Assembly: GCA_027886175.1 (NCBI GenBank)
Contig: JAJNNQ010000018.1
Coordinates: forward strand, 20,937,001-21,001,000
Length of the DNA stretch: 64,000 nt
Direction of reading: 5' to 3'
Source of the DNA: Phylloscopus collybita
Taxonomy: Eukaryota > Chordata > Aves > Passeriformes > Phylloscopidae
The number at the start of each line of letters is the position of its first letter. Within the stretch, counting starts at the first letter, position 1. The notes below the pieces were generated by a model. That model was not told the DNA's origin and did no database searches. It worked only from the letters and a program-made list of their open reading frames with translations. The translations under genes and the position numbers were made by a program. Shown piece by piece: positions 1-10,400 of this stretch.

Positions 1-75
1 CAGTGATGACATCCTCCAAGCCCTCTCTTCTCCAGGCTAGACAGCCCAGCTTTCTCAGCTTTTCCTCATTGGAGA
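1..75 (-). mobile_element. CR1 LINE fragment, antisense to CEP128, cut by window edge
   Basis: Read on the minus strand, the segment has a GCTGAGAAAGCTGGGCTGTC block and AGCCTGGAGAAGAGAGGGCT, which are the typical start of the CR1 3' region. The rest lies outside the window to the left. Confidence 0.75.
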
Positions 76-1719
76 GATTAATTATCTTGGTGTCCCTCAT
101 CATGTCAGTAGCTACCTCAGCATCCATGGCTGCATCCCAGGGCCTATGGACTTACGTCTCTTTTTATATATATATATTTTTTTTCCCTCAGCCTTACATT
201 CCCTGTGCCTCTTTATCTAAAGTCAGCTTTCTAGCCATGTTTGTCTTCATTCTGCTCTGTCTGCATCTCTTGCATGGGCATCCAGGCTTAGAAATAACCT
301 CTAGCAAAAATGGATTTGCCCCTATAATTAAGACTTCAGAGAGATCTTGCACTTTTCTTTTACTTGGGTCATGGCACATACTTTTTTTAATAAGGAGACC
401 AGCATGTTTAATAGAAGAGTTTGACTGTTTATTACAACAACCATAAATAAAAAATGGCTTTTACGCTCACTGACAATTCATCTATCACACAGTGCTTCTC
501 CTCTTTTATGCATTTATGATAGCTGTTCATAAAAGAACTCGTTTTCTGAGTACCATGAAAGATGAATCTGCAAGACATTTATTTTGTGTTGTCTTTTTTT
601 TTTTTTTTTTGATAGCCTTGTGAAAGAAACAGGGAAACAATCTCCTGAAAGCTACATGAATAATGACTTGTCATAGAGGACAAGTAGCATAGCATGAAGA
701 AGTATCACTAGTGACAAATACAAGAATTAAAAAAATAAATTTAAGCTTTAAAAAATTATTTTTTAAAAAACTTCTAGTCCTGGATTTTCTGCCCTTAAGG
801 TCTGTGTCCTCAAACTCAATACACATTTATTTATATATATGTAGTAATGTAGTGGCTCAGAATAATATTTCCTTTTTGGTTTTTTTTAGGTTTTTGCCAA
901 GATCTATTTTTGTATTATATATTTGTATTAGTCAAAGGGCACAACAGCATTAATCAAGCAGCATTAACCTGAAGTAGAAAGACCATGCTGGCCTCTCTAA
1001 AAGTGAGCACTATCATGTTACTGCCTCAAAACAGGATTTCAGGTAACAAAATGCTGGGATATATGTTTTCAAATACATCTAATAAAATAAAAGGGTTCTT
1101 TTCTTGTAAAGTTAAACAACTTCTTTATAATTATGTCTAGTATAGTGGTTTGTTGTGCACAGTTAAATCAGCTCTCATTATCCTCATTCCAAACTGAAGA
1201 TGTTCTGTAGCAATCTTATGCACATATTTAATATCCTTATGACAAAAACAAACAAACAAACAATCATAGATAGCACTGTTCAGCTTCAAAAAGAGAATTC
1301 CAGAAATATGAGTCTGACAACTGTAGTGGGTACATCAGTATAAACTACTAGGAAGAATAAAATTAATATATGCATCCTCTTTGAAGGAAGAATCAGAACA
1401 GCTCTTTTGAAGGACAGATGCTCCTTATATGTTTTGAAAGCCTTCTGAAGCTGTCAACAGAACTCTAGATAGAGTTTATTTAGATTTTCAACCTGCCTTT
1501 AGCACAGTCTTCAGCAAAGGCCCTTAAATTATGCAAAACCAGAGAGTAGTAATCCAGCAGCTTTTCACACACTCAGAAATAAGCTTCCAGAAAGGAGCTT
1601 GGGAAGGCATACAGGATTATACAAACTTAGGGTCTAAAGGCCTGTAAACAGACACCAAAGAAAACAGCCTTCTTATAAACATACTCTAACATGACAAATG
1701 TAGGTTCCAGAAGAAACTG
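76..1719. other. Upstream intergenic sequence, no gene seen
   Basis: AT-rich sequence with T runs near 592-610. Small ORFs here (for example 3-446 and 711-953) lack recognisable homology or splice context. TSHR, the expected divergent neighbour, was not found. Confidence 0.7.
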
Positions 1720-1835
1720 CAGAGGGTTAGATCATGGTACATAGCCAGGTTCACGTGCTCTCTCCAAATACAATCTCCTGCTGCCACTGATGAACACAGT
1801 ATGCTGGACCAAATGGACCACCAGGGCAGTGGACC
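1720..1835 (-). repeat. Old sauropsid-type interspersed repeat fragment
   Basis: On the minus strand, TTGGTCCAGCATACTGTG followed by CAGTGGCAGCAGGAG resembles the same diverged bird/reptile repeat proposed at 25965-26050. The family is uncertain. Confidence 0.35.
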
Positions 1836-2071
1836 CAGTGACAAATACATGCACACTAATCTTAGGCCTCTCCCTGCTCTAAAGAAAGGTGCAGTAAAAA
1901 TCCTCCAATACATCCATCTGCCCTGGAAATCAAAATGCACAGGTACAAGGAACACTCTTTACTGAGCTGACAGTTCATTGCACTAAATTAGCAACCCTCA
2001 TGAACAACCCTATCGCACTTACCTGTTCTTTCTTTCATTCCTTGAATTTCGAAGAGAACAGAAGCACGACA

Positions 2072-2345
2072 CCAGAAGTTGGCACCAAATTCGTTGTACA
2101 AAACCCACAGGGCACTTCAGGCAGTTTGTTAATTTATACTGATGTTCACCGAATCAACTGAGTTTGAAAACATCAGTGAAATGCTGCATTCCTCTCCGTT
2201 GAGAGTGGTGGGATCTGGATGGCTTGCATCTTTTTCAGCAAAGATACACAAAATCCAGGATGTCAGGACAGGGTTTATTTTAGTAGCAACCAGAAGTGGG
2301 CACGGTAAGGACCTGAAGCTCATTTTATACCACCTAAGGCATTTG
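2072..2345 (-). mobile_element. Probable ERV LTR with primer-binding-site-like sequence, minus strand
   Basis: On the minus strand, a TATA-like GGTATAAAAT (2322-2331) is followed about 45 nt later by AATAAA (complement of 2274-2279). At the far end is TTTGGTGCCAACTTCTGG (2072-2089), which looks like a retroviral primer binding site. The order is that of U3/R/U5 then PBS. The 5' end of U3 is not located. No intact viral gene follows. Confidence 0.45.
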
Positions 2346-2494
2346 TCAGATGCTGGGGAAAGGGAATCTCTTCTGGAAAAAGAAGCTCCTTCCAGCTAAG
2401 GAAATGTAGTGGAGGGAGCCATCTGGTATTGTCTATTATTGCAGGGCTATTTTCCATGGATCGTTTCTTTTTTTATATCCAATGTAATTAGTAC

Positions 2495-2640
2495 TTTTGC
2501 TGTTCCCAGTAAATTGTTCTTGTTTTAACCTGTGATCTTAATCTTTTGTGTCTCCAACACTCCTCTGCAGCCCACTGTGGGGGGCAGGGTGGAAAGGTAG
2601 AGGGCAGTGAGAGAGCAGGTTTGGGTTTTTTCAGTGGAAA
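2495..2640 (+). mobile_element. Possible LTR 3'-end fragment, plus strand
   Basis: CCCAGTAAATTGTTCTTG, an AACCTGTGATCTTAATC block, and CCCACTGTGGGGGGCAGGG resemble the 3' part of common avian LTRs. It is short and diverged, and the TG...CA boundaries are not clear. Confidence 0.4.
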
Positions 2641-4309
2641 TACTAAATTGAGGAATACCATTCCAAAACCATGACAGAATCTTGGCATATATATGCCTGC
2701 TTACATATTTTCTGTAACAGTTTTTACCTCAATTTTTATACCAAGCAAGCCTTAACTTGACGGGGATGAGTAAACTACGTCTTACTCATTGGCATAAGCT
2801 TTATTTCATACGCATATGTGAAAGAGAGTATCTGTGCAATGCTGCAGTTGACAGTGTAGCTGTGTGCAGAGAGCCCTTGGAAGCACTGGAAGCATCTGTT
2901 GCTTCTGCTACAACCTAGCAAGTGCTCTTTGCCAGCTAGCTACTTTCTCAGTCCGTGCATGCATGGCTAGCCTGGTCTTTAGAACCAGTGGCTGTGCCTC
3001 GTAAGTCGATCTCAGGCACTGGCATCAGCTTCCACTGGAACATTGTGTTAGCAGTAAGTCAGATGTGCTCACATGCAGCTAAGATGTAAATACACTTCTC
3101 ATATATGTTCCAGTCACATCCAGGACACGTTACTTACCCCTTCATCCTCTCTGTGATGGCCTGAGAGTCATTACTAGGGCAGGAAAAGACATTTGTTCAT
3201 AGATTAATTGTGTTGAGTCCATGGAGTAGCAAGTGCACTGCCAGGTGCAAAACTGAGAGAACATCCCTCAGAGAACTCAGGAAAATTCAGGGCCTGTCTC
3301 CCAGAGACTACCACAAGCAGAAGACTGACCAGAAGCCCTGACTCTAACCCTGCGTTTAAACCTGCAAACACAACCCGACTATATTGCAGTTTGCAAAGGA
3401 AAGGCCAGGACAATGCCCAGGTATTGAAGTTAGGGAAGACTTATTTCTTTACTACTTACTCACTAATGCTTCAGTTCGCAGTGAAATAAGTTATATTCTT
3501 ACACTCCTGCACTGTGTCTCACCTGCCTTCAGCGCAGATGAGGTTAATGTGTTTTAAGCATGACCACAAAGGCACAGGGGGCAGCAACCAGTGCCTGGAC
3601 TGCTGGTGAATGCTGCCAGTGTGGGAGACCTGACTTACACCTGAAGTGTATAGTAATCATATGGGACTCAAGCATGCCTGCTGCATTGTGAGCTCACGAA
3701 ACAGTCCTGCAGGACAGGAATGAAGGTATGCACGATGGATTGCCAGCTATGCCTTATTACTGTGCTCAAAGGCTAATAGTCACTGCCTAGAGTGGATTTC
3801 AGAGGCAATAGATAGAACATGTATTAAACCCCTCATCTCACTGTATTTACCTCGGCTGGAGTGCTCGCCTATAGGTGATCAAATATTCCAGTGACTTGGC
3901 CTATTCTAAGCTCTACCCAAGTTTCAGGTGACATTTCCTGTAGTCAGTCTCAACACTCTTTATCCCTTTTCTCTTTTCAAGGCCAGTCAGAGTAGCAGTG
4001 TGTAATATTTGGTCGCTTTTACTGCACAGAAGGGCAAAGGATACAACATTCGGGAGCAGGGAGGTGCGTGGCTTAAGGAAACAAGAAAAAGCCGAGTAAC
4101 GGGAAGGGAGATGCCTCCTTGTAAGCAACAGCTGCTCTCCGTAGCTCACACGCCTTTTCACAGCGTATCAGCCGTCTGCTCGGAACAGACTCGCCGGTTT
4201 TACCAGGGCAACAGCTTTTGTTTCTGCTCTTCGGAGTCGTTTAGCCGACATGTTTGTAAACACCAATGTGTATTTTGTAAATATTTAGCGTTTCACAGAA
4301 AAACTTTCA
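2641..4309. other. Proximal upstream region of CEP128, no gene seen
   Basis: Moderately GC-balanced sequence before the CpG island. The ORFs at 3204-3413 (minus) and 3913-4161 (minus) show no recognisable domain, signal peptide followed by a cysteine cluster, or other trace of TSHR exon 1. Confidence 0.7.
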
Positions 4310-4860
4310 TGAACACCAGGTCACTTGCGGAACCTCCCACTGCTGCCACCAGCGCTCTCCGCAGGCGCAGCGACCTCTCAGCAGGGCGAGGCCCGTCCGT
4401 TCCTCACCGCATTGCCGCCGCAAAGCCTCTCGGGAGTTGAAGTCCCTCACGCTGCCTTTTCCATGGCGGGCTCGTGGCTTGTGGACTCCCTGTCCCATGG
4501 AGCGCTGCGGGGAGCCCGGCGCCCGGCCCGCGGCCCCGGCAGCTGGCGGCAGGGCGGCTAGTTCAAGTTGCCATAGCGGCGAGGTGAGGCGGGCGGAAGG
4601 TGCCCGGGGACGGGGCGGCCTCGCCTCGGAGCGCTGTGCGGTGAGGGTTGGGGCCGCGGGAAGGGCCACGGCCAGGGCGGTGTGCGGGAGGCGGCTGTCC
4701 GGCTTGGAGCGCAGCGGGAGGACGGGCGGGGATGGGAGCGGCGGCGGGAGGCGCGGGGCGCGGCCGTGGGGTTCCCCGGGACAGAGCGGAGGCCCGGCCG
4801 GCGGCGGGCCCGGCGACCTCCTGGATTCTGCGGTCCTGTCTGGGCCAAAGAACCAGGAGA
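4310..4860 (+). promoter_or_regulatory. CpG island promoter of CEP128
   Basis: This is the only long GC-rich, CpG-dense stretch in an otherwise AT-rich window, and it lies about 2.5 kb upstream of the CEP128 ATG. It has no obvious TATA box, which fits a broad housekeeping-type promoter. Several overlapping ORFs on both strands are products of its GC richness and are not called as genes. A GGGAGTTGAAGT motif at 4432-4443 is one mismatch from the core of the ZNF143/THAP11 promoter element. The transcription start cannot be fixed from sequence alone. The promoter could be bidirectional. Confidence 0.85.
4500..4583 (+). other. CEP128: Candidate noncoding first exon of CEP128 (start approximate)
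   Basis: Within the CpG island, GAG|GTGAGG at 4583/4584 is a strong splice donor and a good candidate for the end of exon 1. A second good donor, GCG|GTGAGG, is at 4640/4641. Either would splice to the acceptor at 7324 or to a candidate exon at 5760. The 5' boundary is a guess. No cDNA evidence is available here. Confidence 0.4.
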
Positions 4861-5759
4861 CTCTCAGAGCTGGTGTCGGGTGTTAGTGAAGTTCCCTGCG
4901 TGCCCGCCGGGAGGAGGATTTACAGAGGGCATTGCTTGCTTGTGAACGGTGTGAAGGAATTGTTTTCTGTGTCGTGCTGCTGAAGTGTGCTGGGAACACG
5001 GTGTGACAAATTGATAATAAAATGTGGTCCTGATCCCTGAAGGCACAATGGTGAAATATCACCGTATGGGGTCACCCTCCTGTCGTTTTCCGGGCTCAAA
5101 AACAAGCAGTGAAGGAAAGGGCCGTTCAGTTATCATGCTAATTTTTGGAATGACTATATATTTTATTTTTTTTCGTCGTGCTCAGTCTTAGCTATAAGGC
5201 TTCAACCATTCCTTTAACACTAAGTTACCTAGTGATAGACTAGTTTGTGTGGAGCTGAACAAATAAAACACTTGAGGAATAATCAAGTTGCGTACACTGA
5301 CTTTATCTTTCGTTTACTTGAGCCGGAGAGCTTGACGTGATTGTCAGCGCTACTTCTTACCTGGCAGATCTCTTAAAAAGGGTCCTCAGTGAAGCTGAAA
5401 TGCTCTGCTTCCTACAGGAAAGGAAAATACTGAGTATTGATGCTTTTCATCTGTTCAGCAAAGTTATGATCTGTTTGGGTAGAACTAAAAAAACCAGTAA
5501 GAGCCAAATGATTCTCACCGTCAAGTAGGTTATACAATCATGTGCTGAAATTAGTGTAGCTTTTTGGAAAAAGTGATAAGCTTTTTTGTTTGTTTGTTTC
5601 AATTGATAGGCAAATGTGCATATGGAACATTTCTACAAATTTCTACTTTGTGATTTTTATTTTTTTTTAGTCTAAAGTGAAACTTGCACAGTTCCTCTAA
5701 AAATGAGGATGTTGCTTCATGTGAAACAACTTCTTAAAAGTACTTGTGGTTCCTTTTAG

Positions 5760-5799
5760 GTTGCTCATGAGAACAAAGAGGAATGCTTAAACATAAATA
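5760..5799 (+). other. CEP128: Candidate noncoding 5'UTR exon
   Basis: A 40-nt segment is bounded by a pyrimidine-tract acceptor (CTTTTAG at 5753-5759) and a consensus donor (A|GTAAGTTTT at 5799/5800). It has a short upstream ATG (5768) and no long ORF, so it would be an optional untranslated exon between the CpG island and the ATG exon. Chance occurrence of such a pair is possible. Confidence 0.35.
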
Positions 5800-6116
5800 G
5801 TAAGTTTTCTTCAGATGAAATGTCCTCCTTATCCTGTGCTTTCTTTTATGTTTACCTTGGTTACTGACTTTTCTTCTGTGCTTTTGTTAGTATGTGTCTT
5901 AATAAGCCTATTTTTGGACAGCTGAAAATAAGCCCATTAATCTTTTCTGCCGTAAATCTTTATTTCCCTTTTTTTTTTTTTTTTTTTTCTCCAGTCTTTG
6001 CTTTTCTGTAGTTGGGAATCTTCTGTTTGAGTCTTGTTTGTTGGGTTTTGTTGAGGTTTTTTTTTACCAAATTACAGTAAAACCAATATTATTCCATGTT
6101 GTTATTTCTACCAGTG

Positions 6117-6200
6117 TTTATTTTATTTTATTTTATTTTATTTTATTTTATTTTATTTTATTTTATTTTATTTTATTTTATTTTATTTTATTTTATTTTT
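6117..6200 (+). repeat. (TTTTA)n pentanucleotide microsatellite
   Basis: Fifteen uninterrupted TTTTA units occupy 6121-6195, with partial units on both sides. The run creates a meaningless repeated Leu/Phe/Tyr/Ile reading frame. It is likely to be length-polymorphic. Confidence 0.97.
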
Positions 6201-7324
6201 CTTTGTCTTTGAAAATATCCCATAATTCCTGTTTTCTAGTAGTTAGTGTTTATTCTTTTTCAGTCTCATTAAAACTTCATTGCAGCTGAATTCTTGTCAG
6301 TGAGGCACTGGAATAACAAATTCTGATACTGTTAGTAAAATTGTGCCTTAGTGAGGTAAGAGGAGGAAAGACGAAGTAAATTTACCAGTTCAGAAAATAT
6401 AAGGAATACTGATGTACTTGAGCACAGACTGAATTTACTCTTCTTTCATGTTTGAAAGGTTTTTATCCAAGTCTGGGGGAAACAAATCTGTAACCTTTTA
6501 AAAATTAAATATAAGGACCTAGAAGAACATCAAGTTGCCTCCATATAAAATAAAAGATTTGTATCTATCCATGGTTTCTTTTGGAAATTTCAGCTCTCAT
6601 GGCTAGAAGCATGACATCTTTACTGTGGCTTTTTTTGTTGTTGACTACAGGGCTTCAAGAGTTTGCCAGTCCATTTCTTCTTTCACCAAGTCATTCCATG
6701 ACCTTAAGGCAAACTGCTTCAGTGTGTAATAGTTTAAGAAAAAATTTCAATCTAACCTACCTTTTGAAGGTTGTTATTTTAATCAGTTACTATATGACTT
6801 TACTATACTAGACATAGCTGTCTGTATTTTTTAAAAATTTCACCCATCTTATGATTGTTGACCTATTCTCCCTCTATCTTGTCAGCCTTGAGATTTAGCA
6901 ATGCCCACTCTATGAAGACAGCTTAGTGAGTAGTGTGAGTTAAAGGAGAGTGGTTCTGCAGACCAGGATGATTGATAAAGCATTGATGTCTCTACTGTAT
7001 CTTTTGGAGGAGGAATTTGCTTTGGGCTGCAATTTTGTTATTGGTACTGAACACTTGGAAGCAGTGAGAGTGCATATTTTGATTTAATTTGCTCCTAAGA
7101 GGCTCTGCCTCCTGCATCGTGACCGTGCTTCACAGTGTGAGCAAAGGTAATAACTGAAGAGCAGTTGGAAGATCTGCTTCAAAAGTGCATCCTGCTGACC
7201 CAAACTAGAACGGCTAATGTAAATGTAATCTGAGTTTATGAGGTTGCTTTGGGAATATTGTGCAAGACTGTTCAGTTACAGACAGGAATTAACATATGTT
7301 ACTTTTTCTGGCCTTCCTGCCTAG

Positions 7325-7482
7325 GCTTCAAGATACTGATGGCAGATTCATCCAGTGATTCAGACAACTTTCTTACGGGTCGGATTGGAAGGCGGCCTTT
7401 GAGAGCATCCCACAACAGAGCTCAGAACTATGGTGCTGAAGAAGTTACAGAGAAGATCCATACTTTAGCAAGCACTTTGCAG
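7325..7482 (+). CDS. CEP128: CEP128 coding exon 1 (ATG at 7339, residues 1-48)
   Basis: The acceptor CTGCCTAG ends at 7324, and 14 nt of 5'UTR precede the ATG. The protein starts [11 protein letters not shown], matching the acidic serine-rich CEP128 N-terminus, and ends [13 protein letters not shown], the conserved start of the first conserved block. The exon ends in phase 0. The donor CAG|GTTGTT is weak at +3 to +6. Read-through would add seven residues (VVDKIQF) before a stop at 7504-7506. Confidence 0.92.
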
Positions 7483-10400
7483 GTTGTTGACAAAATACAG
7501 TTTTAAAGTATTTCTAGAGCTTGCATTTTTTTAACACAGGATCAAATTTTCATTTCTAAAGCTCTGGAGTGTACTGTACAGATGGGAAACATTGCTTTCT
7601 GTGCAAACCAAAAATGGTTTTGGGAAATTGATCATACTGCTTTTGAGCTGGAAGTGTGTGGTTTGTTACATTTTTATACAGGTGCTATTTCAGACATAAT
7701 AGAATGTTGTTAGAAACAATGATGTGTTGGGGAATACTATTTATGAAGTTCGCAAACTGAGTAAGGCCAAATCAGCTTTGTTAGATTCTCACAAGAGGCA
7801 TTAAATTTTCTAGCAGAAAGTTTCAGCCTTGTCTTTTTTGTCTTTGTACTGTGTAAAATTTCCAAATTTCTGATAAGTATGTAAGTGGTCAATTCCTTCA
7901 GGATAAACTTACATTTCAAATATTTTCTAGATGTCAAAAAGCACTGTGAGTAGCCTTATTTCTAACCCTGTAAGAGATACATACCCGAGCAAGGAAAAGT
8001 GGAGGGTGCAGAGGGAATATTTGAATTTGTTTTGCAAGTGGGAGGAGACATTTAGCTATCCTGACACCATTAGTGCTTGACAATTTATTCCCATTCTTCT
8101 CTAGCTGACAGTTCTGAATACCTAGAGTGGGTGGGTGTATGTTTTATTACTTACTGTTTGGTCAGCAATATATTTTTTTCTTTTAATATATGAGAACAGA
8201 AAAATCAATATAAAATGGTAAATTTAAATTTCAAAACTTATCTGGAAAATAAACACCAATCTAGTAAGAAAGGATAATAAGTTAATAAGAATACATTTTT
8301 AAATGACTGGTTGTTTTTTAGAAGGGATTCTTTGGTATTCTGATTCTGTCTAATCTCTTTCTAGCTACTATTCCGAAATTCTGATTTTAAGCTATTTGCT
8401 TTTTGTGGACTGCTTTTCAGCAGATCTTCCATCTGATCCATATGTTTATCTGTTCAGAGAATACTCATACAGTATTCTTACTAGTGTGTTCATCTTCAAA
8501 AACTTCTTATTTCTCAGATAACTATTTTTCCACAAGCAGCTAATGTTAAGATCTTTGTATTAAAAAGGTTTTTCTGGCTGAAACTTAAAAAAAAACGTTT
8601 TATTTGAAGCTGAGGCCTTACTATTGTTCTGAAATTATAGCGTTTGGTTTTTTTTTTCTTCTTTTTCTTCATTTTCCTCCCTTTAGCCTTGCTGTAGCCC
8701 TTCAGGTTCTGGTTACTTGAATGGGATTTTGCATGCTTAGACCCTTTAGAAAGCACTTGTGTTTTCAATTTAATCTTAGAAATCAATAAGGATAAAGACA
8801 ACAGTAATATTTGATTAAGAGGAGGTTTCTGTTTTGACTTTTTTCCTAAAACTTTTTTATTTAAGGATACCAACAGAAATCTAAGACATGTTGACCATTT
8901 GCTAGGACAATACAGAGAATACAACAAGGAACAAACCAAAGCAATAACAACTGTGAGTAACTTTCACTTTATCTTAACTTCTTAGGTCTTTTTCATTTGT
9001 TGAATTCATAGCTGAAAACTCGGTATTAATTGACAGAATAGATAAGGAGTTAAGTAGCTGTAAACAGATTTTTTTAATATTTATTTAAGCTAATTAAATC
9101 ATAATATAGTAATATGTTATATAATGAAATTCTGACAGGTTTTGTAGGCTCATTACTGTTCTGGTTTGGAAGCACCCAGTAGATTATGTTATGGTACTAT
9201 GCCAAGTACAAGATGTGTAGCTGAAATAGAGTATTAGGGAACATGTTTCTTTTGCGTGAAGAAGTGATAAGATAAAAGCTGAATTATAGCATGGAATGGG
9301 ATTGTGATCATACTGGTGTAGCTTTTTTCCCTGTCACCTGTCATTCTGCACTAGTTTTTGCATCTGTTGACCAGCTTGCTCTAAATTTCAGAAAGGATGA
9401 AAATTCTAAAATGAGTCTTCTACAAATTTGAAAACAGGTGTCTTTGAGAAAGCAAAACAAATTAGTGCTGCTAGGGCAAGAGAGGTTTACAATTTGGTTA
9501 CAAAGCTGCAGCAGGCACTGCCTTGAAATAGATACATGTGAAATGTAGGAATATTTTACATGTGAAGGTAAAGAGAGCAAAGAAGCAAATGTGTAGAAAA
9601 GAAACTTCTCTTTTTCCTTCAGAGAAAGAGATCCAACCCAGTGTATAATTCTGCAGGACTAAAGCAGCAATATAACCATTGCTTAAAAGCTTCTCTTGGA
9701 AAAAGGAGAACCTATAGAAACTGATGTTTTGTGGATTGTCAAATAAAGGTGTGACAAAGCAAGTGGCTAAGAACCAAAGTTAACAAATGCAATTGTAAAA
9801 AACAAGATGTAAGTTTGAGCTAACTTTTGGATATAGCTGGTTCTGTAGTCTTAAAGTGGGAATGGCTTCCTTTTCCTCAAAGTGAAACTTCTAAAAATGG
9901 GGGTTTCTCTAAAGCTGCTTAGGGGAATTTGATAGCCACACGTAAGTGATTCCAGGTAGGGCTGGTGGAAAAATTCCAGTGAAAAATAATTTCTTCAAAG
10001 TTATTTTCTGGATTTTGCAGGACTGTTAATGAGCATTGCTGGCAAATAGGTCTTATTTTGGTTGTAGGAGACAAGCTTTTGAGTTTTCATGGTGATGCAC
10101 CATGTGGTGCATCAGTGTTTTAAGAAACTTGATATTTGAAGCTGCCAATGTTGGAAGCATGTTTTGCAATAATTACAGGAATGTGATATATGAGATATTG
10201 AGGAAAAGCTGTTATTAATTCATAGCTGTACTTGGCTTAAAAATAGCTTTTATTCTCTTAATGACTTTTAAAGAAATAATATTTTCCATGCTTTTAAAAA
10301 AACAAGTTTGTGTTCATATTTCAGTAAATTATAACTTTTCTGCAGTTAAAAGATACACTGGAGCAATCTATAGGTCAATTAAGGAGCCAGCGACTAACAC

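Larger units (their letters stand above)
4584..7324 (+). other. 5'UTR intron of CEP128
   Basis: The intron between the CpG island and the ATG exon spans 2.7 kb. It holds the rest of the CpG island, the candidate 40-nt exon, a (TTTTA)n array at 6117-6200 and T-rich tracts near 5970-5990. No protein-coding gene is recognised in it. Confidence 0.6.

Noticed and set aside
3..446. 147-codon plus-strand ORF at the window start
   Set aside because: The opposite strand is CR1 sequence at its start, and the rest lacks any recognisable domain.
1686..3413. Minus-strand ORFs as possible TSHR exon 1
   Set aside because: None has a signal peptide followed by the cysteine cluster and EEDFRVTC-type segment expected for TSHR.
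4009..4983. Overlapping ORFs of 60-149 codons on both strands across the CpG island
   Set aside because: They arise from high GC content, are rich in Arg/Gly/Pro/Ala in all frames, and have no homology or start context that I recognise.
6038..6289. ORF with repeated Leu-Phe-Tyr-Phe-Ile
   Set aside because: It is a translation of the (TTTTA)n microsatellite, not a membrane protein.
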